Positions 21,940 to 33,118 of a DNA stretch of 64,000 nt are shown one piece after another. Within the stretch, counting starts at the first letter, position 1. Every line of letters begins with the position of its first letter. The stretch lies in the NCBI GenBank assembly GCA_002794785.1, contig NBBA01000008.1, positions 1,612,001-1,676,000 of the forward strand, read 5' to 3'. A program made the translations under genes and the position numbers. A model generated the notes under the pieces. The model was not told the origin of the DNA. It saw only the letters and a list, made by a program, of their open reading frames with translations, and did no database searches. The stretch comes from Coniferiporia sulphurascens. Its lineage: Eukaryota; Basidiomycota; Agaricomycetes; Hymenochaetales; Hymenochaetaceae.

Positions 21940-22799
21940 CGACTGCCGAGAGCTCATGGCAGGGATGGTTGACCGACTGGTTGAGTAACTTCCATGGTCT
22001 GCAGGAGGGGACGCCATTGACAGCCAAGTACTTGTCGGCTGTCAAGGCCAGAGGGCGGGCGAGAGAAAGAGACCACCATTCCATTAGGGTTTTGACAGCG
22101 GCTTCCTTCAGGGCGGAGGTAGAGGGGGCGAGGGAGGATGAGGGGAGATTTGTCGTGAACTTGGCCTCATGGTCAGCCCATTCATTCCCTGGAATGTCGG
22201 AGTGACCCAGGCACCAGACGAAATGTACGGAAAGTTCTGGATATGAGTCTAAGAGAGTCTGAACCCCAGCCTTCCATTGGTGAAGGAGATGGGTGCCTGG
22301 GACCAGTGTCCATGTGTGGATAAGGTGGAGTGCCATCAGCGAATCTGACAAAAAGAAGATGTCAGATGCAACAGGCAATAGCTCCCGGAGGTGGTGTGCA
22401 GCCCACATGGGCACAGGTGAGGGAAAAAATTTCCACATCCATTGCTGTGGCACATGTAGGGGAGGCGAGTCGGCGAGATTTTAGGCGGGTGAGGCCCATC
22501 ATGGCGCAGACGGCGGAGCCAGACTTCATCCCCATGCGGGGGCCATCGGTGAAGACCTGGAGGTGGGGGAGGGTGCTCAGGGAGTGTGCGGCTTCCACAA
22601 ATTGTTCGTGGGTGTCTTTGCTGACCAGAGTGATAGGAGAGGCAAATGATACTCGGCCATTCATAAATGCCAGAGGATCTGTCCATGGGGGATGAGTGTA
22701 TGCAGGAACCGGTTGAACCCAGGGGACCCAGACCTGCAGAGAAGTGGAGAAGGGATGGTTAGCTACGGTTTTATAATAACATTTTCTACCGACGGAGTG
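21940..22799 (-). pseudogene. LINE-B RNase H fragment fused to N1
   Basis: Minus-strand LINE-B ORF2 from just before the RNase H domain (PAYTHPPWTDPLAF) to HPCHELSAVA. RNase H motifs FTDG, DVEIFSL, SDS and GHSDIPGNEWAD are present; TGA and frame lesions break the frame near 22480. Upstream (22800 rightward) it joins directly to the 3' end of N1, one of four such joints. On its other side it is cut by the 5' end of LINE-C2. A longer open frame that runs on into LINE-C2 leader sequence is accidental. Confidence 0.83.
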
Positions 22800-22881
22800 C
22801 CTGACTAAAGGGCGCCCTTGCGGGGCCCAACATATGCATGTACCTTCCTCGGGATATGGGGCCCAACAAACCCCTCCCGCT
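22800..22881 (-). mobile_element. N1 3' end (chimera A)
   Basis: The last 82 bp of an N1 subtype-1 module (ending CCTTTAGTCAGG), fused to the LINE-B RNase H piece in the same orientation. Its upstream part is displaced by the N1 copy that starts at 22882. Confidence 0.8.
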
Positions 22882-24071
22882 CATCCTTCTTGTCCTCTTA
22901 CCACCACCATCTCTGGTTTTCACTGGGGGTCATCTGGGGGTTTGTCACAGCAACCCGTACTCTGGTCTGGTATACTACTGGGTCAATATGAGAGAAGGCT
23001 ACCGACTGCACACCGGTCTTCCGGAGTGTGCGCTTACTGGTCGTCCAGTCACTGTAACAGCAGTTTCGAAGATGCGAAAGGGGCTCTAGGGCTTGCCAGA
23101 GGGTATGCAACCTGTCGTTAACGTTGCATTGGGGGGATGACTCGGTGAGGATGATTCCTTTTCATGTCTGCTGCACCCTCTCGGGGTGCGGTGCCTCAAC
23201 TGGTCTGCTGGTCATGCCCTCAGGCCCAGTCAGCAGGGCAAGGTGCAAAGTGCGCCAGTCAGGGGGGAACATGACAATAATGTTTCCATGGGAGTTGGGA
23301 AACCCTCTGCCCACTAGCGGTCAGTGAAATCCGGGAAACCTCGGTTTTGGCGAAAGTCGGGTCTAATCCTCCGGGATTGATGCGCTTGCATTGAGGCTGT
23401 GATGACTGGCATGTCATATCAAAAACTGCTCCCCAAATTCCCAAAAGGGTCTCTGATGACAGCACTAGTTGCTAAAAGGAGATAGGGGTCTCATAACACA
23501 TGGCATGGCGGTAATAACCATCCGATGCAGAAATGCGACAGGACACCATGGGCCTCTCGGGTGGGACGGGCCCCCTTGAGGTGGTTAGTAAGAGGCACTC
23601 CCTGGCGGCTGTAAAAAGTGTCGGGGTCCACCCCTCTGCGACACGGAGATTCTGGTACGCTGTGGATCCAGAAGCAGGAAAACCCTTAAATGCGGGCCCC
23701 GAGTATTCCCCGTGGAGCGTGTTGGGGTAACACCTGATGCTGATGTGGGTTCTGAAGCGCGTGCCAGGGCACGGGAAACTCAGTGCACTGAGCGGGCCGT
23801 AGCAGCAGGGGATAGTTCCCCCTGTTGGCTTGAGAGGACTAAATCCTCCATGGGTTCTAATGGGGGTAATTCCCATTCGGGCTTAAGTTGATTCCTTGAC
23901 ACGCAGCAGCGCTTCACATCACCAAGCAGGTACGGGGGGGCGTGAGTCCAGGCAGCTGGGGGTGGTGGGGTAGTGCCTACGGTGCCACGACCCTCACACT
24001 ACACCTCTGGTGCATTGGGTAGCTCTAATCTCACCTTTAGGCCTGTGCAGCATGAAGGACAGTGGGAGGGG
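22882..24071 (+). mobile_element. N1 module, subtype 1, plus strand
   Basis: Starts CATCCTTCTTGTCCTCTTACC and runs 1.19 kb to GGGAGGGG, where a LINE-C tail interrupts it. Moderately GC-rich, with no LINE domain and no ORF conserved among N1 copies. An inverted copy at 25863-26717 (plus 43935-44340) is nearly identical; in the part I aligned the three differences are all at CpG. It contains a 134-codon antisense ORF shared with that copy but not with subtype 2. Best description: a non-coding retroposed module. Confidence 0.8.
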
Positions 24072-24540
24072 TTTTTTTATTTTTATTTTTATTTTTTAAA
24101 TTTATTATTCCTGCAGTATTACATAATTACAAGCTGCCCCCCTGAAGGGGGGGCCCTAACTACATAACAACGGAGGCACCCATCATCGCGCATCTCACAA
24201 AACTGGGCGGGGGCTCTGCTCCCTAGAGGGGTGCCATAGTGTGAAGAGCCCCTATTTAGTAAGTAAAAGGGAAGAAGGAGGGATACATATCGCTACAAAC
24301 AAACTGAGTGGTTAAGGGCAGGTTAAAGTAAGAAGCTTAGAAATGGAAAGGGAGGGCGAGAGCGCCAGCTGAGACGTATTCCAGGGAATTTGAAAGGCAG
24401 TCGCTAGTCAGTGGGAAAGGGGGGGAGTGTACCTGCAAGCTCCAAAAGGGCTGGGTTCGAGTCCTGAGTTCTGGGTCTGAGCATATGACGCATGTAATCC
24501 CATAGGAGGTCCAAGTCCATATCCCCATCCTTCCCCCACC
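24072..24540 (-). mobile_element. LINE-C 3' tail piece (chimera B)
   Basis: Tail (T/A-rich, 24072-24107), conserved 3' end CTGCAGTATTACATAATTAC, 3' UTR, and the last codons of ORF2 up to the GATATGGACTTGGAC block. At its 5' side it continued directly into N1 (now at 25863) before a plus LINE-C piece inserted at 24541. It is therefore an N1 module fused to the last 0.47 kb of LINE-C. Confidence 0.8.
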
Positions 24541-25523
24541 TGTGCCACAGCCACAGACGCGGAGGAGTTTTCCCTCGCCACGGCCCCAGGCTGGGTAGCA
24601 CACCATCTCCCAGCGCAACTGCGTGTCGCATTGGATGTCTTCTTTCTATCTGATTCGCTGACTACACTTCACCTTTTCCGAACATGGGCCGCCGCCCCCG
24701 GCGCCCACCTCCTCCACATTTGGAAAGTGGGTGTGGAGACTCTGCTGGACTTGTACCCCCAGCTCACCATCCATTTCGCATGGTGCCCTGGACACTTGGA
24801 CATCCCCGGAAATGAATGGGCTGACACAGAGGCAAAGCTGGCAACTGAGCTCCCCCCATCTGACCTCAAACCCTCCACCTCCACCCTAAAAGAAGCAGCC
24901 ATCTGCACCCTCATGGAACGATGGACGCTCTCACTAGCCTGCCCCCTCGCCTCGACAGCTGATAAATACCTGGCAGTCCACGGCCTACCATCATGCTGAC
25001 CCCAAAAGCTCCTCATGCATTCAGTCGACCACCCATGAAATGAACTATCCGCAGTCACGCCGGTCCCTACGGGGGATACTGGCTGAGCTTTGACTCGGCC
25101 TACCGCCGCAGGCGCGGCCTGATCTCGCACTGCAGATGGCACAACCACCCCCCCTGGCCAGCGCAGTCAACCGCCCACATCCTCGGTGGCTGTAGCACCT
25201 TCCACTCGTGGATACGACGCATGTGGCCACCTCGGGACCCTCTCCCAGTCCACCACTCTGAGTGGGCTGACAAAAACCGCCTCCCGGTTCTGCGCCATTG
25301 GCTAAGGCTAACGGGACATCTCAACCACCTTTCGGAACACGCAGCAGGTGCCATACGGCTATCCTTTGCCACAATGGACCTGGATGGGCACCCCACTGAC
25401 GAGGATATGGACTTGGACCTCCTAAGGGAATACATGCATTGTATGCTCGGACCTCAAACCCAGGACTCGGACCCAGCCCTTTTGGAACTTTCAGGTATGC
25501 TCCCCCCCTTCCCGCTCGAGTAA
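24541..25523 (+). pseudogene. LINE-C RNase H and ORF2 C-terminus fragment
   Basis: Starts in the RNase H domain at the DAEEFSLATAPGW motif, followed by SDSLTTLHLF and WCPGHLDIPGNEWAD, so the first catalytic Asp strand is missing by truncation. TGA at about 24998 and a lost segment near 25053 break the frame; it recovers at GYWLSFDSAYRRRR and ends DSDPALLELSGMLPPFPLE at 25523. Confidence 0.85.
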
Positions 25524-25816
25524 AAGCCTGCCCTTCGGAATCCTATATGATATGTCTCAGCCAGCACTCTCGCCCTCCCTTTCCACTTCTAAGCTTCCTA
25601 CTTTAACCTGCTTTCAACCACTTGGTTTGTTTGTAGCGATATGTATCCCTCCCTCTCTCAGTTTCATTACTAAATAGGGGCTCTCCACACATCGGCACCC
25701 TCCGGGGAGCAGAGCCCCCGCCCAGTTTGGTGCGATGCGCCATGATGGGCGCCTCCGTTGTTATGTAGTTAGGGCCCCCCTTCAGGGGGGCAGCTTGTAA
25801 TTAGATAATACTGCAG

Positions 25817-25817
<1 letters not shown>

Positions 25818-25851
<34 letters not shown>
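25818..25851 (+). repeat. AAT microsatellite tail
   Basis: About eleven AAT units at the 3' end of the LINE-C insertion. All LINE-B and LINE-C 3' ends carry a version of this tail, so it is made at insertion rather than being host sequence. Confidence 0.9.
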
Positions 25852-25855
<4 letters not shown>

Positions 25856-25862
25856 TCCCCAT

Positions 25863-26717
25863 CCTGACTAAAGGACGCCCTTGCGGGGCCCAACATATGC
25901 GTGCACCTTCCTCGGGATATGGGGCCTGACAAACCCCTCCCACTGTCCTTCATGCTGCACAGGCCTAAAGGTGAGATTAGAGCTACCCGACGCACCAGAG
26001 GTGTAGTGTGAGGGTCGCAGCACCGTAGGCACTACCCCACCACCCCCAGCTGCCTGGACTCATGCCCCCCTGTACCCGCTTGGTGATGTGAAGCGCTGCT
26101 GCATGTCAAGGAATCAACTTAAGCCCGAATGGGAATTACCCCCATTAGAACCCATGGAGGATTTAGTCCTCTCAAGCCAACAGAGGGAACTATCCCCTGC
26201 TGCTACGGCCCGCTCAGTGCACTGAGTTTCCCGTGCCCTGGCACGCGCTTCAGAACCCATATCAGCATCAGGTGTTACCCCAACACGCTCCACGGGGAAT
26301 ACTCGGGGCCTGCATTTAAGGGTTTTCCCGCTTCTGGATCCACAGCGTACCAGAATCTCTGTGTCACAGAGGGGTGGACCCCAACACTTTTTACAGCCAC
26401 CAGGGAGTGCCTCTTACTGACCACCTCAAGGGGGCCCATCCCACCCGAGAGGCCCATGGTGTCCTGTCGCATTTCTGCATCGGATGGTTATTACCGCCAT
26501 GCCATGTGTTATGAGACCCCTATCTCCTTTTAGCAACTAGTGCTGTCATCAGAGACCCTTTTGGGAATTTGGGGAGCAGTTTTTGATATGACATGCCAGT
26601 CATCACGGCCTCAATGCAAGCACATCAATCCCAGAGGATTAGACCCGACTTTCGCCAAAACCGAGGTTTCCCGGATTTCACTGACCGCTAGTGGGCAGAG
26701 GGTTTCCCAACTCCCAT
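25863..26717 (-). mobile_element. N1 module, subtype 1, 3' two-thirds (chimera B)
   Basis: Inverted near-copy of 23280-24071, completed by the 3' end CCTTTAGTCAGG. It is split at 26717 by the large insertion 26718-43920, whose TSD is TTCCCAACTCCCAT (26704-26717 and 43921-43934). The 5' part is at 43935-44340. Rejoined, N1 is about 1.26 kb. Confidence 0.85.
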
Positions 26718-27037
26718 TTTATTATTATTATTATTATTATTATTCCTGCAGTATTACATAATTACAAGCTGCCCCCCCAAAGGGGGGGCCCTAACTACAT
26801 AACAATGGAGGCACCTGTCATTGCACAACGCACAAAACTGGGCGGGGGCCCTGCTCCCCAAGGGGAGCCAGAGTGGGAAGGGCCCCTATTGATGATGTGA
26901 CAGAAAGAGGGAGGAATACGTATCACTACAGCCAAGCCAAATGGACAACATCAGGCAAAAGGGGGTAGCTTAGAAATGGAAAGGGGGGGCGAGAGCACCA
27001 GCCGGGACATACATGGGAGAGTCCGAAAGGCATTCAC

Positions 27038-27671
27038 AGAGCAGAGGAAAAGGGAGGAAGCGCACCTGAAAGCTCCAAGAGAGCCAGGTCCAGGTCCTAG
27101 GTATGGGCTCCAAGCATATGACTCATGTAATCCCGGAGGAGGTCCAAGTCCATATCTTCATCGGTCGGGTGCCCCTCGAGTTCCATCATGGCGAAGGCCA
27201 GGCAGATGAAGGTGGAGGTGTGGTCAGAAAAGCGGTTAAGATGCCCTGTCAGCTTAAGCCAGCGGTGCAGAACCTGGAGGCGGTTTTCATTGGCCCATTC
27301 GGCATGGTGGGTCGGAAGTGGGTCACGGGGGGGCCAGACCCTATGGATCCAGGGGCGGAAAGTGCGACATCCACCCAATACGTGGGTGGTCGACTGGGCT
27401 GGCCAGAGGGGGTGGTTATGCCATCAGCAGTGCGAGATCAGGCCGTGCCTGTGTCGGTAGGCTGAGTCGAAGCTCAGCCAGTAACCCCCATAGGGACTGG
27501 CATGACATAGAACCTGAGCGACTGCTGAGAGCTCCCAGCAGGGGTGGTCCACTGACTGTGTCATGAGCTTTTGGGGACGGCGGGAGGGGACACCGCTGAC
27601 AGCTAGGTACTTATCGGCTATCGAGGCGAGGGGACGGGCGAGAGAAAGGGTCCATCGCTCCATGAGGGTTT
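27038..27671 (-). pseudogene. LINE-B4 ORF2 C-terminus (left of Copia)
   Basis: Continues from RNase H across the Copia insertion: ERWTLSLARPLAS, KYLAVSGVPS, GYWLSFDSAYRHRHGL, WANENRLQVL, DLLRDYMSHMLG. The terminal ALLELSG region is present but the frame is shifted near 27355 and a stop lies before it. 3' UTR and tail follow to 26718, with the GC hairpin at about 26774-26792. Confidence 0.83.
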
Positions 27672-27929
27672 TATTAAATAAATATAACGAATGACATAAA
27701 TATAGTACGTGGTCATATGATCAACCACCTTACTAAGTGAACGATAACGCAACGATAACGCCATATGATATAGGAGCTAGATAGTTATAGTAGTACTAGC
27801 CCACGGAACGTGTATATAAGGAGAGCTGGTCTCATCCTAGAAATACATCGGTTTACACTGATAACCCACCTTTGCCTCAATCTCACCACTGCACCTCATC
27901 ATCTACCACAATGTGCATAGATTTTAAGA
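27672..27929 (+). repeat. Copia 5' LTR
   Basis: 258 bp, TATTAAATAA to TTTTAAGA. TATATAAG at 27813-27820 is the probable promoter core. It differs from the right LTR at six positions, five of them CpG sites. The ends are not the canonical TG...CA; they form a weak inverted pair (TATTAA and TTAAGA). Confidence 0.95.
27813..27820 (+). promoter_or_regulatory. Copia LTR TATA box
   Basis: TATATAAG in the left LTR, conserved in the right LTR and both solo LTRs. It places the transcript start near 27845 and leaves roughly 85 bp of R-U5. Confidence 0.7.
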
Positions 27930-27940
27930 GGTTATGAGCC
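27930..27940 (+). promoter_or_regulatory. Primer-binding site, initiator tRNA-Met half-molecule type
   Basis: GGTTATGAGCC follows the LTR without spacer. It is complementary to the anticodon stem-loop of fungal-type initiator tRNA-Met (GGCUCAUAACC), the site used by Drosophila copia, rather than to a tRNA 3' end. This also fixes the LTR boundary. Confidence 0.75.
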
Positions 27941-27998
27941 TTGACTCTACAACTAACGAAACGATTAATGAACATATACATCCTCGAATAACGAAATC

Positions 27999-30900
27999 AT
28001 GTCTGACAGACAGAAACCAAACACTTGTGAGCAAACACATTTGCAAAAATTATCAGGATTACGAATAATAGCTAACAAACTAAAAATAACGTACACACAG
28101 TCATCTACTATCGAAGAACTCGAAGAAAAAATTCAAAAAGCTAAAGATAGCAAAAGGTTAGTTGACCTAATACTTCAATGTAACCTAAGACAAATACCAA
28201 TTAATGGAACGGAACAACAAATACAAGATCGAATTAACAGGTATGATAATTCTACCAAAGATGAAAAATTAAAAATTAAAACTGATTATAAAATGGAACT
28301 AACGAATCACGCCAAAGATTTAGGAATATCAGATCAAGGAAAATCATCCGAAATCAGATACCGAATAAGTACGTATTTGGGCATATCAGATCCAAAAGAA
28401 AAAGAACAATTTAAAATTGATAACCCTTATATTAAGCCAGAAGAAGAAAGCGATAAGAAAGAAGACGACGATAAAAAAGAAGATAACAAAGAAGAAAACT
28501 CCGAAGAATCCAAAAATAACCCATCACGTGAGCCATCAGAACCATCTGATCCTGACGATTCAGATGCTAACGATACCGAGGAAGATGAACCGAGTATGGC
28601 AACTAAACTCGCGGAACTCCAGAAATTCTTTGACGGAATCGAGAAACTCGACAGGCACAGAAACTACAAACTCTGGAATTACAGAGTCCGCAGCGCAATT
28701 GAGAGTGCAGGTTACGGTAACCTGCTCATTAACTCCCCAGGAACTGGAGAGGCTGATATATCAAGCACTTTATATAACAGCATTATGTGCACTATGCCCA
28801 ACAAAATATTGGCTTATTATCTTAATTTCTCTAAAGATATTCCGGCGCTACTCAAAGCGCTTGACGGATGATATAATGTCCAGACAACAATTACAAAGGG
28901 CTTTAACAAGGCTGCCCTTTTTGATATCAGAGGTCATGTCAGCCATTTCGATGGAACGCTCGATAACCTCAGCAATAAATACGAGGAACTCATAGCCCAA
29001 GGGGTAAAAGTTTCAGAGTCGACATACATATCGGCTATTACGCGGGCAACGCCCGAACAATATCAATACGTACTCACGCAGAGTGAGTTATATATTAAAA
29101 CAATTAATGAAACGAACCCAGACAAAGATGAAATTGAACTAACCCCTCAATTCCTACTAACGGCACTAAGAAACACCTTCAAGGGGTGGTGTAAAAATCA
29201 CCAAAGGACAGGAGCGGCAGCTAACCACCTGCCCAAGGACGAGCGGAATCACCCCTATTTTAGGGGCCACGGACGTGGTAACAGCCGCGGAGTTCAACCA
29301 CGAGGTCGCGGCTATAGGGGCCGTGGAGGATACATGCAAGGACGAGGACAAGGGGGATATTCCCCTAACCAACAATCACACGTTATTAAGTGCTATAATT
29401 GTAACAAACTAGGGCACTTTAGTCGAGACTGCTGGGCGCCAAAAATGGAATGGACGAAGGCAGCTCAGAAGAAAAAAGAGGACGCGAATGACGACAAAGG
29501 AAAAGGGAAGGAAATGGGTGCGTCAGCGGCACCGACAACGACTGGGGCAAGTGCGGCCCAGGCTAAACATACCGCAGCATCAGCAGCAGCAGCAAACATC
29601 ACATTGAGCTCTCGAATCGAGTTAAGCGCCGTAATTGGCCAAGGCGAAATCGGCGCCTTCATAACCGAAGTCGATGACAACGATTTCGACATGGGAGAAT
29701 TCCCAATATATTCATATAATGACTTCCTTGACAAAATAGGAAATTATGATAGCGCCATGGAAGACGTAAATGACAATAATTTGGATGTAAGCATTAACGC
29801 TATTACAACAGAAGAAATTGCTAACAACATTTATTCCTCAATGGATATAATTGATACTGGTGCAACGATACATCTAACACCATATCTAAATCGATTACGA
29901 AACACATACAAAACCGACACAATCACGATAACGGCTGCAAACAAAACAACATTTATGGCAAATATAGTAGGGGATCTTAAGCTTTACATCCCCAACGGAC
30001 ACTCAGTAAGTGTCATAATATTATCAAACGTATACTACAATCCTAAAATAAATATGACATTAGTCTCTCAAGGACTTCTATGTCAAGACAGCTATGAATT
30101 TATTTATAAAGAAAACAAATGTACAATAAAGTATCCTAATGGATCTTTATGTGGAAAAATCATAAATAAAAATGGATTGTATAGTATATTTAATAACAAT
30201 GTACAAGTGGCTACAAAAAATGTAACATTATTTGAACTTCACAAAAAACTCGGGCATATAAGTTATGCTTACATAAAACGATTATTAAAAGAAGATAAAA
30301 TTACAAATAATAACATATCAAATTACGACGAAACTCAATGCACAATCTGCATAGAAGCAAATATTAAAAGAATGCAAATTCCAAAATTATGTACTTCAAA
30401 ATTAGCCGAAAAATTTGGCGATCATATACATATGGACATATGGGGTCCAGCATCCACACATTCAATAGGAGGATATAAATATCTTCTAACACTTGTAGAT
30501 GACGCTACAAGGTGGATAAAAATGATTTTATTAAAAACAAAAGACGAGGGCTTAAATGCTTACACAACATGGGCTACAATGCTCAACACACAATTTAACA
30601 TAAAAATAAAAATATTACAAAGCGATAATGATACAATGTTTTTAAGCAAACAATTCACTGAATATTTAGAAAAACATGGAACAATACGAAAGCTGACTGT
30701 TCACGATATGCCACAACAAAATGGAGTAGCAGAACGATCACATCAAACGATTTTAAATAATACACAAGTAAATCTGCTACAAGCAAAATTACCACCCAGT
30801 CTATGGGGAGAAGCTGTAAAATACAGTACTTACGTTTACAATAGAATGCCAAAGAGCGCTATTGATTTTAAAACACCATATTTTAAACAATATAACGAAA

Positions 30901-32848
30901 ATTATAACATTGATGATCTAAAAGAATTCGGCCAATATTGCATTATACGACAAGAAGACATTAATAAATTACAACCAAAAGGAAAATATGCACAATGGCT
31001 AGGATTTGATGAAGAAAGCAAAGGTCATAGAACCTATAATAATAGAAAAATTACAGTCGAACGAAATTTACAATTTTTAGACTCTTCCCCATCTAAAATT
31101 GAAGGGGAGAATATAACAGAAAAACAAAACGAGCAAATAAAAGAATTAACAAATGAAAGACCAATAAGAACTATTAAACCAACGAAACGATCATTAGGTC
31201 TAAACTTTGACAAACAAAATACAGTCGCTTATCTTATGGAATTTAATCAATTCAATACGGAATTAATAGGCGATCCTAATTCATATCAACAAGCAATCAA
31301 TAGAATCAATGCAAATCAGTGGATCACGGCAATGAAAGAAGAAATAAAAATGTTAATCGAAAGATCTACATGGAAAATCATTGATCCACCAAAAGAAGCA
31401 AACATAATCGGAACAAGATTCGTTTACAAAACAAAAAGATTAGCAAACGGAGAAATCGAACAATACAAAGCAAGATTAGTAGTTCAAGGATTTGCCCAGA
31501 AAGAAGGCATAGACTACTATTCAAATGACACATTCGCTCCAGTAGCACGATTAGCTACAGTAAGAACTATATTAAGTTGGAGCACAACAAACAATTATGA
31601 AATTCACCAAATCGATATTAAATCAGCTTACTTATATGGTGAATTAGAAAAAGACGAAAATATATACATAAAACCACCACCAGGAAATTTAATCATAATA
31701 AAACCTGGACAAGTTTTAAAATTAAATAAAGCCTTATACAGATTAAAACAAGCAGGCAGACGATGGTATAAAAAATTATCTGAAATATTAATTGGAATAG
31801 GACTAACACAAGTGTCCAAGATAACGCAGTATTCCTAAGAAAAGTAAAAGGAAAAACAATTCTAATACTTTTCATACATGTTGATGACATAACAATATGT
31901 GGCTTAAATCTATTAATAATAAAAGCCTTTAAAGATGAAATAGGAAAACATGTAAAATTTACTGATGGAAACGATATACATTGGTTACTCGGCATTGAAA
32001 TCGAAAGAAACTGAGATGAAAGAATTATAAAATTAAGACAAAAACATTATATTGATAATATAATAGAAAAATATAAATTAAAAAATGCTGCAACGGTATG
32101 AACACCAATGACACCTGGTCAAGTGTTAAAATCACTCGAAAACCCAACTAATGAAGAATTAAACTTCATGAATCAAATACCGTATATGAACATGGTTGGA
32201 GCATTATGATATGCAGCAGATTGTACAAGACCTGACATATCATTCGCAACAGGTCAATTTGCTAGGCATTTAAATAAACCTAGTATTGAACATTACAATG
32301 CAGTAAAACACTGCTTCAAATATTTAAAAGGAACGAATGATTATTGGTTAATACTCGGAGGAAAAGAACCAATCGAGTTAATCGGATATACCGATGCTGA
32401 TGGAATGACACAAGAAGGCCATAAAGCAATATCAGGATATATATTCCAAATAGGAAACGCAACGACATCATGGTCAAGTAAAAAACAAGAATTAGTGTCA
32501 TTATCAGTATGTGAAGCGGAATTACAAGCTTTAACTCATGGAGTAAAAGAAGCTATATGGCTAAGAAGACTGGTTGAAGAGGTACTGCAGACCTTGGATA
32601 CACCTACGAAAATATTATGCAATAATCAAGCAGCCATAACTATAGTAAATTCAACAGAACAAAAATATATGCAACAAACAAAACACATAGATATACGAAA
32701 AGATTTCTTATGAGACTATATTGAAAATGAAATCATAACAGTTTCATATATTCCAACTGGACAGCAAAAGGCTGATATTATGATGAAAGCGCTAACGATC
32801 GAATTAATCAAACATTTTACAAGTCTACTCTGCCTAGTAAAAGTTTGA
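27999..32848 (+). pseudogene. Copia gag-pol, five stops and one frameshift
   Basis: One frame of about 1,617 codons. Gag: three SAP/HeH-like helical repeats (28044-28385), a very acidic Glu/Asp/Lys/Ser linker (28436-28600), a gag core, an RGG-rich stretch (29260-29370), and a CCHC knuckle CYNCNKLGHFSRDC (29391-29432). Pol: protease DTGA (about 29853), integrase HHCC and DDE regions (30240-30760), RT with HVDD (about 31880), and RNase H with YTDAD and SKKQE (32380-32560). TGA at 28869, 32012, 32099, 32207 and 32711; a one-base loss at about 31820 shifts the frame inside RT. At 32207 and 32711 the family residue is Arg, so CGA to TGA is likely. Enzyme residues otherwise look preserved, so decay is recent. 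Confidence 0.93.
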
Positions 32849-32855
32849 AGGGGAG
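32845..32855 (+). promoter_or_regulatory. Polypurine tract
   Basis: TTGAAGGGGAG immediately before the right LTR; it would prime plus-strand DNA synthesis. It overlaps the end of pol (stop TGA at 32846-32848). Confidence 0.85.
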
Positions 32856-33113
32856 TATTAAATAAATATAACGAATGACATAAATATAGTACATGGTCAT
32901 ATGATCAACCACCTTACTAAGTGAACGATAATGCAACGATAACGCCATACGATATAGGAGCTAGATAGTTATAGTAGTACTAGCCCACGGAACGTGTATA
33001 TAAGGAGAGCTGGTCTCATCCTAGAAATACATCGGTTTACACTGATAACCCACCTTTGCCTCAATCTCACCACTGCACCTCATCATCTACTACAACGTGC
33101 GTAGATTTTAAGA
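32856..33113 (+). repeat. Copia 3' LTR
   Basis: 258 bp, paired with 27672-27929. Followed by GGTTT (33114-33118), after which LINE-B4 resumes as TTGACAG. The uninterrupted site AGGGTTTTGACA is seen in other LINE-B copies. Confidence 0.96.
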
Positions 33114-33118
33114 GGTTT

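Larger units (their letters stand above)
24541..25854 (+). mobile_element. LINE-C 5'-truncated insertion (1.3 kb), 10-bp TSD
   Basis: RNase H to 3' tail of a LINE-C. Flanked by ATCCCCATCC at 24531-24540 and 25855-25864. The tail is a clean AAT repeat (about 25818-25851). It inserted exactly at the N1/LINE-C joint of chimera B. Confidence 0.93.
27672..33113 (+). mobile_element. Complete Ty1/Copia LTR retrotransposon, 5,442 bp
   Basis: Two 258-bp LTRs, 5-bp TSD GGTTT (27667-27671 and 33114-33118), primer-binding site directly after the left LTR, polypurine tract directly before the right LTR, and a single gag-pol frame. Domain order integrase before RT and RNase H defines Copia. Strongly AT-rich compared with the LINEs. 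Six LTR differences in 258 bp, all transitions, indicate a modest age. The coding frame has five TGA stops and one frameshift, so it cannot move by itself. Confidence 0.97.

Noticed and set aside
21518..22453. A 311-codon open frame running from RNase H into LINE-C2 5' sequence
   Set aside because: It crosses the joint at 21939/21940 between two elements and reads ORF1 in the wrong frame. It is an accidental fusion.
23472..23876. A 134-codon ORF antisense in N1, with a near-identical partner at 26129-26533
   Set aside because: The two N1 copies are almost identical overall, so the shared ORF is expected. The subtype-2 copies (42648-43920, 61904-63172) have indels that destroy the frame, so there is no sign of selection.
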